From Oscillospiraceae bacterium (GTDB taxonomy: Bacteria > Bacillota > Clostridia > Oscillospirales > Ruminococcaceae), in contig JAHZHS010000088.1 in the NCBI GenBank assembly GCA_019420135.1, positions 1 through 8,687 on the forward strand: a stretch of DNA of 8,687 bases, in the 5' to 3' direction. The position numbers and the translations under genes were made by a program. This document shows, piece after piece, positions 1-6,434 of this stretch. Below the pieces are notes generated by a model. The model made no database searches. It saw only the letters and a program-made list of their open reading frames with translations, and was not told the origin of the DNA. The stretch's first letter is position 1; every line of letters starts with the position of its first letter.

Positions 1-1
1 G

Positions 2-1375
2 TACTATCCCGGGTCGGTGTTCAAGCTGGTCACAGCTTCCGCAGCGCTGGACTCCGGCATCATGGATACCAGCCAGCAGTTCTACTGCGGCAAGGAAGGC
101 TGGACCATCAACAAAGGCAGCAAGCTGTACGAACACACCTATCACTGCGCCAACAACGATGCCCACGGCTGGCAGGACATGGCCACCGCCTTGAACAACA
201 GCTGCAACATCTACTTCATTCAGGTAGGCCTGTCGCTTGGCCCGCAGGTGTTTTACGACTACTATGATGCCTTTGGATTCACCCAGCGCACCGGTGTGGA
301 TCTGCCCAACGAGACCCGGTGGATGATCTACCACAACGAGGAAGAACTGGCCCAGACCGAGGCAAACCTGGATTCCAGCTCCTTCGGTCAGGCCCAGACC
401 TGCACACCGCTGCAGATGGCAACCGCCGTGGCGGCGGTGGTCAACGGCGGCTACCTGGTGACGCCCCACGTGGTGGACACCATTACCGACCAGAGCGGAA
501 ACGTGGTCACCAGCGTGGATACCACCATCCGCCGTCAGGTGATCTCGGAGGAAGTGAGCGCCGAGGTCCGCAGCATGATGGAACAGGTGGTCGGCAAAGG
601 CCAGGATACCAGCAGCGGCCGCAACGCCTACGTGGCGGGCTACCGCATCGGCGGCAAGTCCGGCACTTCGGAAAACCTGGGACGTGACGAACGTGCAGAC
701 GGCGACTATTACAAGCAGATCAGCTTTACAGCAGTTTTGCCCATCGACGACCCCGAGATCGAGGTCTTCGTCATGATGGATGACCCGCGCTGGACCAATG
801 ACTACGCCAGCCAGATTGTGGCCCCTGTGGTGGGCAACATCATCAGCGAGGTGGCGCCGTATCTGGGTCTGGAGCGCGATCCTGAGTATGACACCGGTGC
901 CACGGTGGTGGTGCCGGATGTGGTGAGCAGAAATAATTCCTGGGTCAATGCCCAGGTAGAGATGAACAAGAAAGGCCTTGCCCACAAGCTGGTGGAAGGC
1001 ACCGGCACCGTGGTGCACCAGTACCCGGCGGCGGGTACCGTAGTCCCCGTGGGCTCCACGGTCTACCTGTACACAAAGAGCACCACCGACACCATGGTCA
1101 ACGTGCCCAACGTGGTGGGCAAGAGCGGCAGCTTTGCCGTGCAGATGCTCAGCGCTGCGGGCATCAATGCCCAGATCAGCGGCGACGAGAACGCCCTGGT
1201 CACTTCCCAGAGCGTGGCGGAGGGCACCAGCGTAGCCATGGGCACCGTCATTACCATCGAGACAGCGGCGCCGGAAAGCACCGAGCCCTCCTCGGACAGC
1301 AGCACCGACACGACCTCCGGCGACACGGCGGACCCTGACGCCTCGTCGGATTCCACCGCTACGGACGGTGAATAG
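2..1375 (+). CDS. Class B penicillin-binding protein (FtsI/PBP2B/SpoVD family) with two PASTA domains, 5'-truncated by the window
   Basis: Membrane-anchored DD-transpeptidase that crosslinks septal (or spore-cortex) peptidoglycan; only the C-terminal part is present. The reading frame is open from base 2, and its first residues read YYPGSVFK. This is the catalytic SxxK motif, with the acyl-ester serine at 14-16 and the lysine at 23-25. The GTG at 17 is therefore inside the active site and is not a start codon. The SxN motif is SCN at 200-208. The KTG-box is KSG at 656-664, followed by TSE. Two PASTA domains follow, at about 899-1078 (starting near VVVPDVV) and 1094-1264 (NVPNVVGK). The end is a roughly 35-residue Ser/Thr/Asp-rich tail (1265-1372). 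The membrane helix and dimerisation domain must lie left of the window. Position before murF in a dcw cluster fits the FtsI/PBP2B/SpoVD group; division and sporulation paralogues cannot be told apart here. Confidence 0.95.
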   Translation, partial: YYPGSVFKLVTASAALDSGIMDTSQQFYCGKEGWTINKGSKLYEHTYHCANNDAHGWQDMATALNNSCNIYFIQVGLSLGPQVFYDYYDAFGFTQRTGVDLPNETRWMIYHNEEELAQTEANLDSSSFGQAQTCTPLQMATAVAAVVNGGYLVTPHVVDTITDQSGNVVTSVDTTIRRQVISEEVSAEVRSMMEQVVGKGQDTSSGRNAYVAGYRIGGKSGTSENLGRDERADGDYYKQISFTAVLPIDDPEIEVFVMMDDPRWTNDYASQIVAPVVGNIISEVAPYLGLERDPEYDTGATVVVPDVVSRNNSWVNAQVEMNKKGLAHKLVEGTGTVVHQYPAAGTVVPVGSTVYLYTKSTTDTMVNVPNVVGKSGSFAVQMLSAAGINAQISGDENALVTSQSVAEGTSVAMGTVITIETAAPESTEPSSDSSTDTTSGDTADPDASSDSTATDGE

Positions 1376-1428
1376 ACGCAAACACAACAGAGACGAACCC
1401 CTGCGGGAAGGAAAAGGAGAGATGCAAG

Positions 1429-2787
1429 ATGAAACCCATCCATGCCAATCAACTGCTGGCCGGCCTTGCGCTGGCGGAGCCGGAACCCATCACCGCCGTG
1501 GTGACCGACAGCCGCAAAGTGGTACCGGGATGCGTCTTTGTCTGCTTCCCCGGGGAGCGGGTGGACGGCCATGACTATGCCGCGGCAGCCTACAAGGCGG
1601 GGGCGGCCTACATCGTTGCCAACCACCCGGTGGACGGTGTGCCGGAGGACCGCACGGTCATTGTGGCCTCCAGCCACCATGCCATGGTGCGCATGGCCTC
1701 CAATTACCGGATGCTGTTCAGCCCGCTGATGATCGGCGTGACGGGCAGCGTGGGCAAGACCACCACCAAGGAGTTCTGCTACGCGGTGCTGTCGGCGTTC
1801 GGCAACACCCTCAAGACCGAGGGCAACCAGAACAATGAGATCGGCCTGCCCAACACCCTGTTCCGCCTGGATGACAGCACCGAGTATGCGGTGGTGGAGA
1901 TGGGCATGAGCAACCTGGGCGAGATCGACCGCCTGGTCCGTGCGGCCCGGCCTTCTGCGGGCATCATCACCCGCATCGGGGTATCCCATCTGGAAAACCT
2001 GGGCACCCGGGAGAATATACTGAAAGCAAAGCTGGAGATCTGCCACGGCCTGCCCGACGGTGCGCCGCTGGTGCTCAACGCCGACGACGATATGCTGCCC
2101 AAGGCAAAACTGCCCGAACGGCTGAACCCGGTGTGGTTCGGCATTGATGCACCCGACGCTGACGTGCGTGCCCTCAAGATTACGGCAGGGGACAGCGGTA
2201 CCGACTTCCTCCTGTCTGACAAGGAGAACGGAGAATTCCCGGTGCACATCCCTACGGTGGGCCTGCACACGGTCAGCGATGCGCTGGCGGCCTACGCGGC
2301 GGCCACCCGGCTGGGCCTGGACCCCGCAAAGGCTGCCGCTGCCCTGAGCACCTATCAGACCACCGGCATGCGTCAGAACATTGTCCACAAGGGCGGTGTC
2401 ACCGTCATTGAGGACTGCTACAATGCCAGCCCCGACAGCATGAAAGCCGCCCTGGGGGTGCTGGAGGGCCAGGAGGCCAACCGTCACATTGCCCTGCTGG
2501 GGGATATGCTGGAACTGGGCAGCGTCAGCGAGGAGGCGCACCGTCAGGTGGGCATCTGGGCTGCCGAGGCGGGGGTGGATCTGCTCATTGCCTACGGCCC
2601 GCGCAGCGCCGCCATGGCGGAGGCTGCCGCCGAAAAAGGTGTAACAACTTTGCATTGCGAAACCGAACAAGAAGTGGTAGGATATGTAAGGCAAAATGTA
2701 CACGCAGGCGATGCATTGCTGGCAAAGGCCAGTCATGCCATGAAGCTGGACCAGGTGCTGGAACAGTTCTATCAGACGCTGGCGTGA
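1429..2787 (+). CDS. murF: UDP-N-acetylmuramoyl-tripeptide--D-alanyl-D-alanine ligase MurF
   Basis: Cytoplasmic ATP-dependent ligase that adds D-Ala-D-Ala to UDP-MurNAc-tripeptide, giving the pentapeptide nucleotide used by MraY. At 452 aa it has normal family length. The N-terminal substrate domain includes VTDSRKVVPG (residues 25-34). The ATP P-loop is GSVGKTT (106-112). NQNNEIGLPNTLF (133-145), VEMGM (156-160) and IGVSHLENLGTRENI (183-197) mark it as MurF, not MurE or MurD. The KxE segment near residues 199-203 fits the region of the carbamylated lysine in Mur ligases. C-terminal landmarks are DCYNASPDSM (329-338) and GDMLELG (358-364). The ATG at 1429 is preceded by AAGGAGA (1414-1420) at 8-nt spacing; the out-of-frame ATG at 1422 is not used. 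The gene lies 53 nt after the PBP and 31 nt before mraY, consistent with one operon. Confidence 0.97.
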   Translation: MKPIHANQLLAGLALAEPEPITAVVTDSRKVVPGCVFVCFPGERVDGHDYAAAAYKAGAAYIVANHPVDGVPEDRTVIVASSHHAMVRMASNYRMLFSPLMIGVTGSVGKTTTKEFCYAVLSAFGNTLKTEGNQNNEIGLPNTLFRLDDSTEYAVVEMGMSNLGEIDRLVRAARPSAGIITRIGVSHLENLGTRENILKAKLEICHGLPDGAPLVLNADDDMLPKAKLPERLNPVWFGIDAPDADVRALKITAGDSGTDFLLSDKENGEFPVHIPTVGLHTVSDALAAYAAATRLGLDPAKAAAALSTYQTTGMRQNIVHKGGVTVIEDCYNASPDSMKAALGVLEGQEANRHIALLGDMLELGSVSEEAHRQVGIWAAEAGVDLLIAYGPRSAAMAEAAAEKGVTTLHCETEQEVVGYVRQNVHAGDALLAKASHAMKLDQVLEQFYQTLA

Positions 2788-2818
2788 GCCGAATTGATCG
2801 ATTTGGGGGAGTATTTGC

Positions 2819-3832
2819 ATGGGGATGATGGTCTCCTGGATGCTGGTGGCCGCAGCGGTCGCTGCGTTTTCCATTACGGCACTGTCGGGCTGTGTGGTGA
2901 TCCCCGCACTGCACCGGCTGCATTTCGGCCAGACCATCCGCGAAAGCGGACCGACCTGGCACAATAAAAAGCAGGGCACGCCCACCATGGGCGGCCTGTG
3001 CTTCATTCTGGGCATTGTAGTGGCGCTGATCCTGGTTCTGGTCGGCTTCCGCCGCTATGCGCCCGATCTGGTGGGGGCACAGCAGATCCAGGCCGTGCTG
3101 CTTGTCATGTTCCTGGCCCTGGGCTCCGGGTTCATCGGATTCCTGGACGATTTCGTCAAGGTGGTCCGCCACCGCAACCTGGGCCTGCTGGCATGGCAGA
3201 AACTGGTCATGCAGTTTGCCGTCACCGGCGGTTTTCTCTTCGGACTCAACGCCCTGGGCCTGATGACCACCGTCATCACCCTGCCCGGCGGCGGTTCCTT
3301 TGACCTGGGACTGCTGTACTATCCCATTGCCTTTTTCGGCATCATCTTCCTCGTCAACGCCGTCAACCTGACCGACGGCCTGGACGGCCTGGATTCCTGT
3401 GTGACTTTCGTGTCCATGCTGGGCTACCTGGTGGGGGCCAGCCTGCTGGGCTTCTATCACGTGTCCATTCTGGCAACGGCCACGGCGGGCGCCTGTGCGG
3501 GTTTCCTGGTATGGAACTTCTACCCCGCCAAGGTGTTCATGGGGGATACGGGCAGCATGTTTTTGGGGGGCATCGTCACGGCCCTGGCCTTTGTGATGTG
3601 CCGTCCCGAGCTGGTTCTGTTCTTCGGCATCGTCTATATCTGGGACGCCATGACGGTGGTGATCCAGCGTGTCTACTTCAAGCTGACCCACGGCAAACGC
3701 ATTTTCCGCATGACGCCCATCCATCATGCTTTCGAGATGCGCGGCTGGCGTGAGGTGCGCATCGACGCCTTCTTCAGCTTTATTGCCCTGATGGGGGCGC
3801 TGCTGGGCGTTTTGTACATTTACCTGACCTGA
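2819..3832 (+). CDS. mraY: Phospho-N-acetylmuramoyl-pentapeptide-transferase MraY
   Basis: Polytopic membrane enzyme that transfers phospho-MurNAc-pentapeptide from UDP to undecaprenyl phosphate, making lipid I on the inner face of the membrane. At 337 aa and about ten hydrophobic segments it is typical. Visible family motifs are KQGTPTMGG (residues 51-59), the metal-binding DD pair at 110-111 in GFLDDFVKVV, NLTDGLDGLD (183-192) and MGDTGS (241-246, with the conserved Asp243). The C-terminal loop reads TPIHHAFEMRGW (299-310), where most MraY proteins have three histidines in a row; the third is alanine here. The start is ATG 2819, with GGGGGAG (2805-2811) 7 nt upstream; further in-frame ATGs lie 6 and 9 nt on. 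The gene sits between murF and ftsW, with no murD following as in many Firmicutes. Confidence 0.97.
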   Translation: MGMMVSWMLVAAAVAAFSITALSGCVVIPALHRLHFGQTIRESGPTWHNKKQGTPTMGGLCFILGIVVALILVLVGFRRYAPDLVGAQQIQAVLLVMFLALGSGFIGFLDDFVKVVRHRNLGLLAWQKLVMQFAVTGGFLFGLNALGLMTTVITLPGGGSFDLGLLYYPIAFFGIIFLVNAVNLTDGLDGLDSCVTFVSMLGYLVGASLLGFYHVSILATATAGACAGFLVWNFYPAKVFMGDTGSMFLGGIVTALAFVMCRPELVLFFGIVYIWDAMTVVIQRVYFKLTHGKRIFRMTPIHHAFEMRGWREVRIDAFFSFIALMGALLGVLYIYLT

Positions 3833-3835
3833 GCA

Positions 3836-3882
3836 CGGGGCAAAACGCCGCCCCGCCGGGTCCGGCCTGTCAGGGGCCGGAC
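3836..3882 (+). promoter_or_regulatory. Two tandem GC-rich hairpins in the mraY-ftsW gap
   Basis: Two perfect inverted repeats occupy most of the 71-nt gap. The first is CGGGGC (3836-3841) with GCCCCG (3850-3855), a 6-bp stem with an 8-nt loop. The second is GTCCGGCC (3860-3867) with GGCCGGAC (3875-3882), an 8-bp stem with a 7-nt loop. The second stem ends right where the ftsW ribosome-binding region (GGAAAGGA, 3883-3890) begins. No T-run follows, so it is not a classic intrinsic terminator. It could pause polymerase, protect or delimit mRNA ends, or limit access to the ftsW start. Function is inference; the pairing is directly visible. Confidence 0.4.
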
Positions 3883-3903
3883 GGAAAGGAAATAGGCATT
3901 CCT

Positions 3904-5181
3904 TTGGATACATCTGCATTCCTCAGAACCATCTTCCGACCCGCGTTTTTGATGTGCAAGGATCTGCCCCTGCGCAAGAAAGACCGCGGGCCGCTTTCAT
4001 GGTACTTTGTAGTAACGCTGCTGGTTATCATTGCATATGGTCTGGTGGTGCTGTTCTCGGCCAGCTACTCGGTGTCCTATCAGGAGAGCGGCGACAGCTT
4101 CAGCCAGATCCGCCAGCAGCTGGGATTTGCCGTGGCCGGTGTGGCCATCATGTTCGGTATTTCCCTCACCGATTACCGCGCCCTGCGCCATCTGAACTGG
4201 TATCTCTACGTTTTCACGCTGGTACTGCTGGCGGCGGCCCTGTTCAGCAACAACCCCACCAACCTCAGCGCCAAGTGCTATCGCTGGGTGGAGTTCGCAG
4301 GCGTCACCTTCCAGCCCTCCGAGCTGGCCAAGTTCTCCACCATTCTGGGCACGGCAGCCTTTGTGGACGGACACCAGAAGCAGAAAAGCTCTCTGCTGTA
4401 CGGCATTATTCTGCCCACACTGCCTCTGATTCCCACGCTGTTTCTGATCTTCCGCCAGCCCCACTATTCGGCCATCATCCTCATCCTCATGATCTACTTT
4501 ACCATGCTGATCTGCGGTGGATGCGGCCTGAAATGGATGCTGCCGGTGCTGAGTGTCGGCGTCATCGGCGTGATCTACATGCTGACCAGCCAGGACAACT
4601 ATGTCCAGACCCGTCTGGATGGCTGGACCCTGTTCTCCAGCGATACCTCCACCATGACCGACCAGACCGAGCAGAGCATCTACGCCATTGCATCGGGCGG
4701 CCTGTTTGGCCTGGGCATCGGCAACAGCCGCCAGAAACACCAGTGGCTGCCCGAGGTCACCAACGACTTCATCTTCCCGGTTCTGTGTGAGGAGCTGGGG
4801 TTCATCGGGGCCCTGGTCTGCATTCTGCTGTTTGCGGCCCTCATCATCCAGGGCATCCTCATCGCCATGCGGGCGCCCGACCTGTTCGGCAGCCTGCTGG
4901 GGGTGGGCATCATGGGACAGATCGCCTGGCAGGTGTTCTGCAACATCGGCGTTGTCACCAACACCATCCCCAACACTGGCATCAGTCTGCCTTTCTTCTC
5001 TTCGGGCGGCACCAGTCTTTTGATGCTGCTGGGACAGATGGGCGTCATGCTCAGTATTTCCCGGGTAGGCAATGCCCGCATCGAGGAACGACGACGCCGC
5101 AAGCTGGAAGCCTTTGCCAAAAAGCTGGAGCAGGGTACCCGCACGGTTTATCGCCGGGGCGGCACCGCTCATTCGATCTGA
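3904..5181 (+). CDS. ftsW: SEDS-family peptidoglycan glycosyltransferase FtsW
   Basis: Multi-pass membrane protein that polymerises lipid II into glycan strands at the septum, working with a class B PBP such as the one at the left of this window. It is 425 aa long with about ten membrane segments. SEDS landmarks are RWVEFAGVTFQPSELAK (residues 127-143), GLGIGNSRQKHQWLPE (269-284) with TNDFIFPVLCEELG (286-299) holding the conserved catalytic-loop Asp288, and GISLPFFSSGGTSL (359-372). The region that often reads PDLGT or PDFGT is PHYSA (186-190). A basic C-terminal tail (about 388-425) follows the last helix. The start is uncertain: TTG 3904 has GGAAAGGA about 13 nt upstream and a nearer AGG at 3894-3896, whereas ATG 3952 would shorten the tail by 16 residues but has no visible Shine-Dalgarno. 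Its dcw location between mraY and murG favours FtsW over RodA or SpoVE. Confidence 0.94.
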   Translation: MDTSAFLRTIFRPAFLMCKDLPLRKKDRGPLSWYFVVTLLVIIAYGLVVLFSASYSVSYQESGDSFSQIRQQLGFAVAGVAIMFGISLTDYRALRHLNWYLYVFTLVLLAAALFSNNPTNLSAKCYRWVEFAGVTFQPSELAKFSTILGTAAFVDGHQKQKSSLLYGIILPTLPLIPTLFLIFRQPHYSAIILILMIYFTMLICGGCGLKWMLPVLSVGVIGVIYMLTSQDNYVQTRLDGWTLFSSDTSTMTDQTEQSIYAIASGGLFGLGIGNSRQKHQWLPEVTNDFIFPVLCEELGFIGALVCILLFAALIIQGILIAMRAPDLFGSLLGVGIMGQIAWQVFCNIGVVTNTIPNTGISLPFFSSGGTSLLMLLGQMGVMLSISRVGNARIEERRRRKLEAFAKKLEQGTRTVYRRGGTAHSI

Positions 5182-5214
5182 TTTTGTATTGTGTGATGTA
5201 ACGGGAGGCAGGGT

Positions 5215-5724
5215 ATGCGTGTTCTGATTGCGGCCGGCGGTACGGCCGGGCATATCAATCCTGCACTGGCCATTGCCGGTGCGATCAAAAAAGGAGACCC
5301 CGCGGCGGAGATCCACTTTGCCGGACGGCGGGAGGGGATGGAGTACGGTCTTGTCACCAAAGCCGGATATCCCTTCCATCATATCGAGATCAACGGGTTC
5401 CAGCGCAAGCTGACGCCCAAAAACATCGGCCGTAATGTGGTGGCGGTGTGGCATCTGGCCATCAGCGGCCCGCGCTGTGCGGCCATCCTGCGGGAAGTCA
5501 AGCCGGATCTGGTCATCGGCTGCGGAGGTTATGTCAGCGGTCCCATTGTCCGTGCGGCAGCCCGCAAAGGGATTCATACCGCCATCCATGAGCAGAACGC
5601 CTTCCCGGGTGTGACCAACAAACTGCTTGCCAAGGCAGTCGATCTGGTCATGGCGGCCAGTGAGGCGGCAGTGGCAAAGCTGGGAGCTCCCGAGCCAAGC
5701 TGGATGCGGGAGACAAGACGGTGA
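5215..5724 (+). CDS. murG: MurG, N-terminal (lipid I acceptor) domain fragment, prematurely terminated
   Basis: First half of the glycosyltransferase that adds GlcNAc to lipid I to make lipid II at the cytoplasmic membrane face. The start is ATG 5215 with GGGAGG (5203-5208) 6 nt upstream, 33 nt after ftsW. Family motifs are the N-terminal glycine loop AAGGTAGHINPALA (residues 6-19), GCGGYVSGP (102-110) and HEQNAFPGVTNK (125-136). MurG homology continues to about residue 160 (AKLGAPE). The last nine residues (161-169) are out-of-frame translation ending at TGA 5722-5724. A complete MurG is about 355-370 aa, so this covers less than half. The rest follows in the next reading frame, but the interdomain GNPVR motif expected here is in neither fragment. 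The gene is either a true mutation or an assembly or sequencing error; murG is essential, which makes an error plausible. Confidence 0.9.
   Translation: MRVLIAAGGTAGHINPALAIAGAIKKGDPAAEIHFAGRREGMEYGLVTKAGYPFHHIEINGFQRKLTPKNIGRNVVAVWHLAISGPRCAAILREVKPDLVIGCGGYVSGPIVRAAARKGIHTAIHEQNAFPGVTNKLLAKAVDLVMAASEAAVAKLGAPEPSWMRETRR
5682..5721 (+). other. murG break point: probable internal deletion with frame change
   Basis: Upstream of about 5693 the MurG-like frame is that of ATG 5215 (AAVAKLGAPE). From about 5691 the MurG-like frame is a different one, reading RAKLDAGDKTVILSFGG across the stop of the first. Compared with B. subtilis and E. coli MurG from memory, about 22 residues containing GNPVR are missing between the two. 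A gap of about 67 nt (1 modulo 3) would explain both the loss and the frame change. The perfect palindrome GGGAGCTCCC (5682-5691) sits at the junction. Two near-identical 10-mers, GCAAAGCTGG (5674-5683) and GCCAAGCTGG (5694-5703), flank it. Confidence 0.75.
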
Positions 5725-6263
5725 TTCTGAGCTTCGGCGGCAGCCTGGGCGCCCGCCGCATCAATGAGGTGGTAGCGGACCTTTGCGCCTGGGAGCAGAA
5801 GACCCAACAGAAAATCCTGCACCTGCATGCCACCGGCAGCCGCGGCGTCGAGCTGTTCCGCAACCTCGGCAAGGAGAAAGGGTTTGCTCCCGGCAAAAAC
5901 CTGGTGGTCCGGGAATATATCGACAATATGCCTGAGTTGCTGGCAGCGGCGGATCTGGTGATTTCCCGCTCCGGCGCCCTGACGCTGGCCGAGCTGGAGG
6001 CCATGGGCCGTGCCGCCGTGCTGGTTCCCAGCCCCAACGTGGCCGAAAATCACCAGTACTATAACGCGCTGGAACTGCAGCAGGCGGGAGCCGCTGTGGT
6101 GATCGAGGAGAAGGACCTCACCGGCGACAAACTCATTGAGACCGTGCAGAGTCTGATGTCCCAGCCCGGCCGCCTGGCCGAGATGGGCCGCAACGCCAAG
6201 ACATTGGGCCGTCCCGACAGCCTGGATCTGATCTGGGCGGCACTGAAGAAACTCTGCGCCTGA
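5721..6263 (+). CDS. murG: MurG, C-terminal (UDP-GlcNAc-binding) domain fragment
   Basis: Second half of MurG, in a different frame from the first. Counted from GTG 5721, it carries ILSFGGSLGARRINE (residues 2-16, the start of the C-terminal Rossmann domain), REYIDNMPELLAAADLVISRSGALTLAE (split around 64-91, the nucleotide-sugar site with SRSGA) and NVAENHQYYNA (106-116). The C-terminus is intact. The homologous frame extends about ten codons upstream of the GTG (RAKLDAGDKT), so the GTG is probably an internal valine of the ancestral gene. However, GTG overlaps the upstream stop as GTGA and has GGGAG (5708-5712) 8 nt before it. A coupled restart producing a separate C-terminal chain is therefore conceivable. 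Such a chain would lack the interdomain linker. Confidence 0.88.
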   Translation: MILSFGGSLGARRINEVVADLCAWEQKTQQKILHLHATGSRGVELFRNLGKEKGFAPGKNLVVREYIDNMPELLAAADLVISRSGALTLAELEAMGRAAVLVPSPNVAENHQYYNALELQQAGAAVVIEEKDLTGDKLIETVQSLMSQPGRLAEMGRNAKTLGRPDSLDLIWAALKKLCA

Positions 6264-6301
6264 ACTGTCCGGCAAAGCGGAGGCACAGCGGCGCCTGACA
6301 C

Positions 6302-6401
6302 AACGAAACAAGAAAACCTGTGTGCTACTGGCCACAGTAACGCCAAATCGCCTCCAAAACGGTCGAACGCCGCTTTGACGGTATGGTTTGGCGGTTTCGT
6401 T
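6302..6401 (+). promoter_or_regulatory. Candidate structured RNA leader upstream of divIB
   Basis: The 171-nt gap between murG and divIB is the longest on the plus strand. About 100 nt of it can be folded by eye into a three-way junction. P1 pairs AACGAAAC (6302-6309) with GTTTCGTT (6394-6401), 8 perfect pairs. P2 is a hairpin in the left strand (6318-6337; CTGTG with CACAG plus two inner pairs around a bulge). P3 pairs CGCCAAATCG (6341-6350) with TGGTTTGGCG (6384-6393), 10 pairs including two G-U. The right strand of P3 abuts that of P1, allowing stacking. Inside P3, GTCGAA (6362-6367) and TTTGAC (6374-6379) close a 6-nt loop. The fold ends 20 nt before the divIB Shine-Dalgarno. A leader or attenuator is inference; I do not recognise a known riboswitch class. 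Confidence 0.3.
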
Positions 6402-6434
6402 TTATTTTGGTAGGAAGGGGAAGGAGGGGAGCGC

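Noticed and set aside
17..19. GTG at 17 as the start of the first gene
   Set aside because: It encodes the residue right after the catalytic serine in the SxxK motif. The frame is open to the window edge, so the gene is simply truncated.
1063..3015. 650-codon open frame on the minus strand across the PBP tail, murF and early mraY
   Set aside because: It is antisense to three well-supported genes. Its translation is rich in His, Gly, Arg and Gln with no recognisable domain. Such frames are common opposite GC-rich genes, where stops are rare.
2585..3919. 444-codon open frame on the minus strand opposite mraY
   Set aside because: Same shadow pattern: Gln/His/Asp-rich, no domain, and fully explained by mraY on the other strand.
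3997..5589. 530-codon open frame on the minus strand opposite ftsW and murG
   Set aside because: It is antisense to genes with clear motifs. Its composition (Asp, Gln, His, Gly-rich) is that of a shadow frame, and the opposite of the hydrophobic FtsW.
6375..6408. Possible promoter before divIB: TTGACG at 6375-6380 followed by T-rich sequence
   Set aside because: The -35-like box is good, but no convincing -10 box lies at 16-18 nt; the best T-rich matches (TTTTAT, TATTTT) are 19 and 22 nt away. The same bases take part in the proposed RNA fold.
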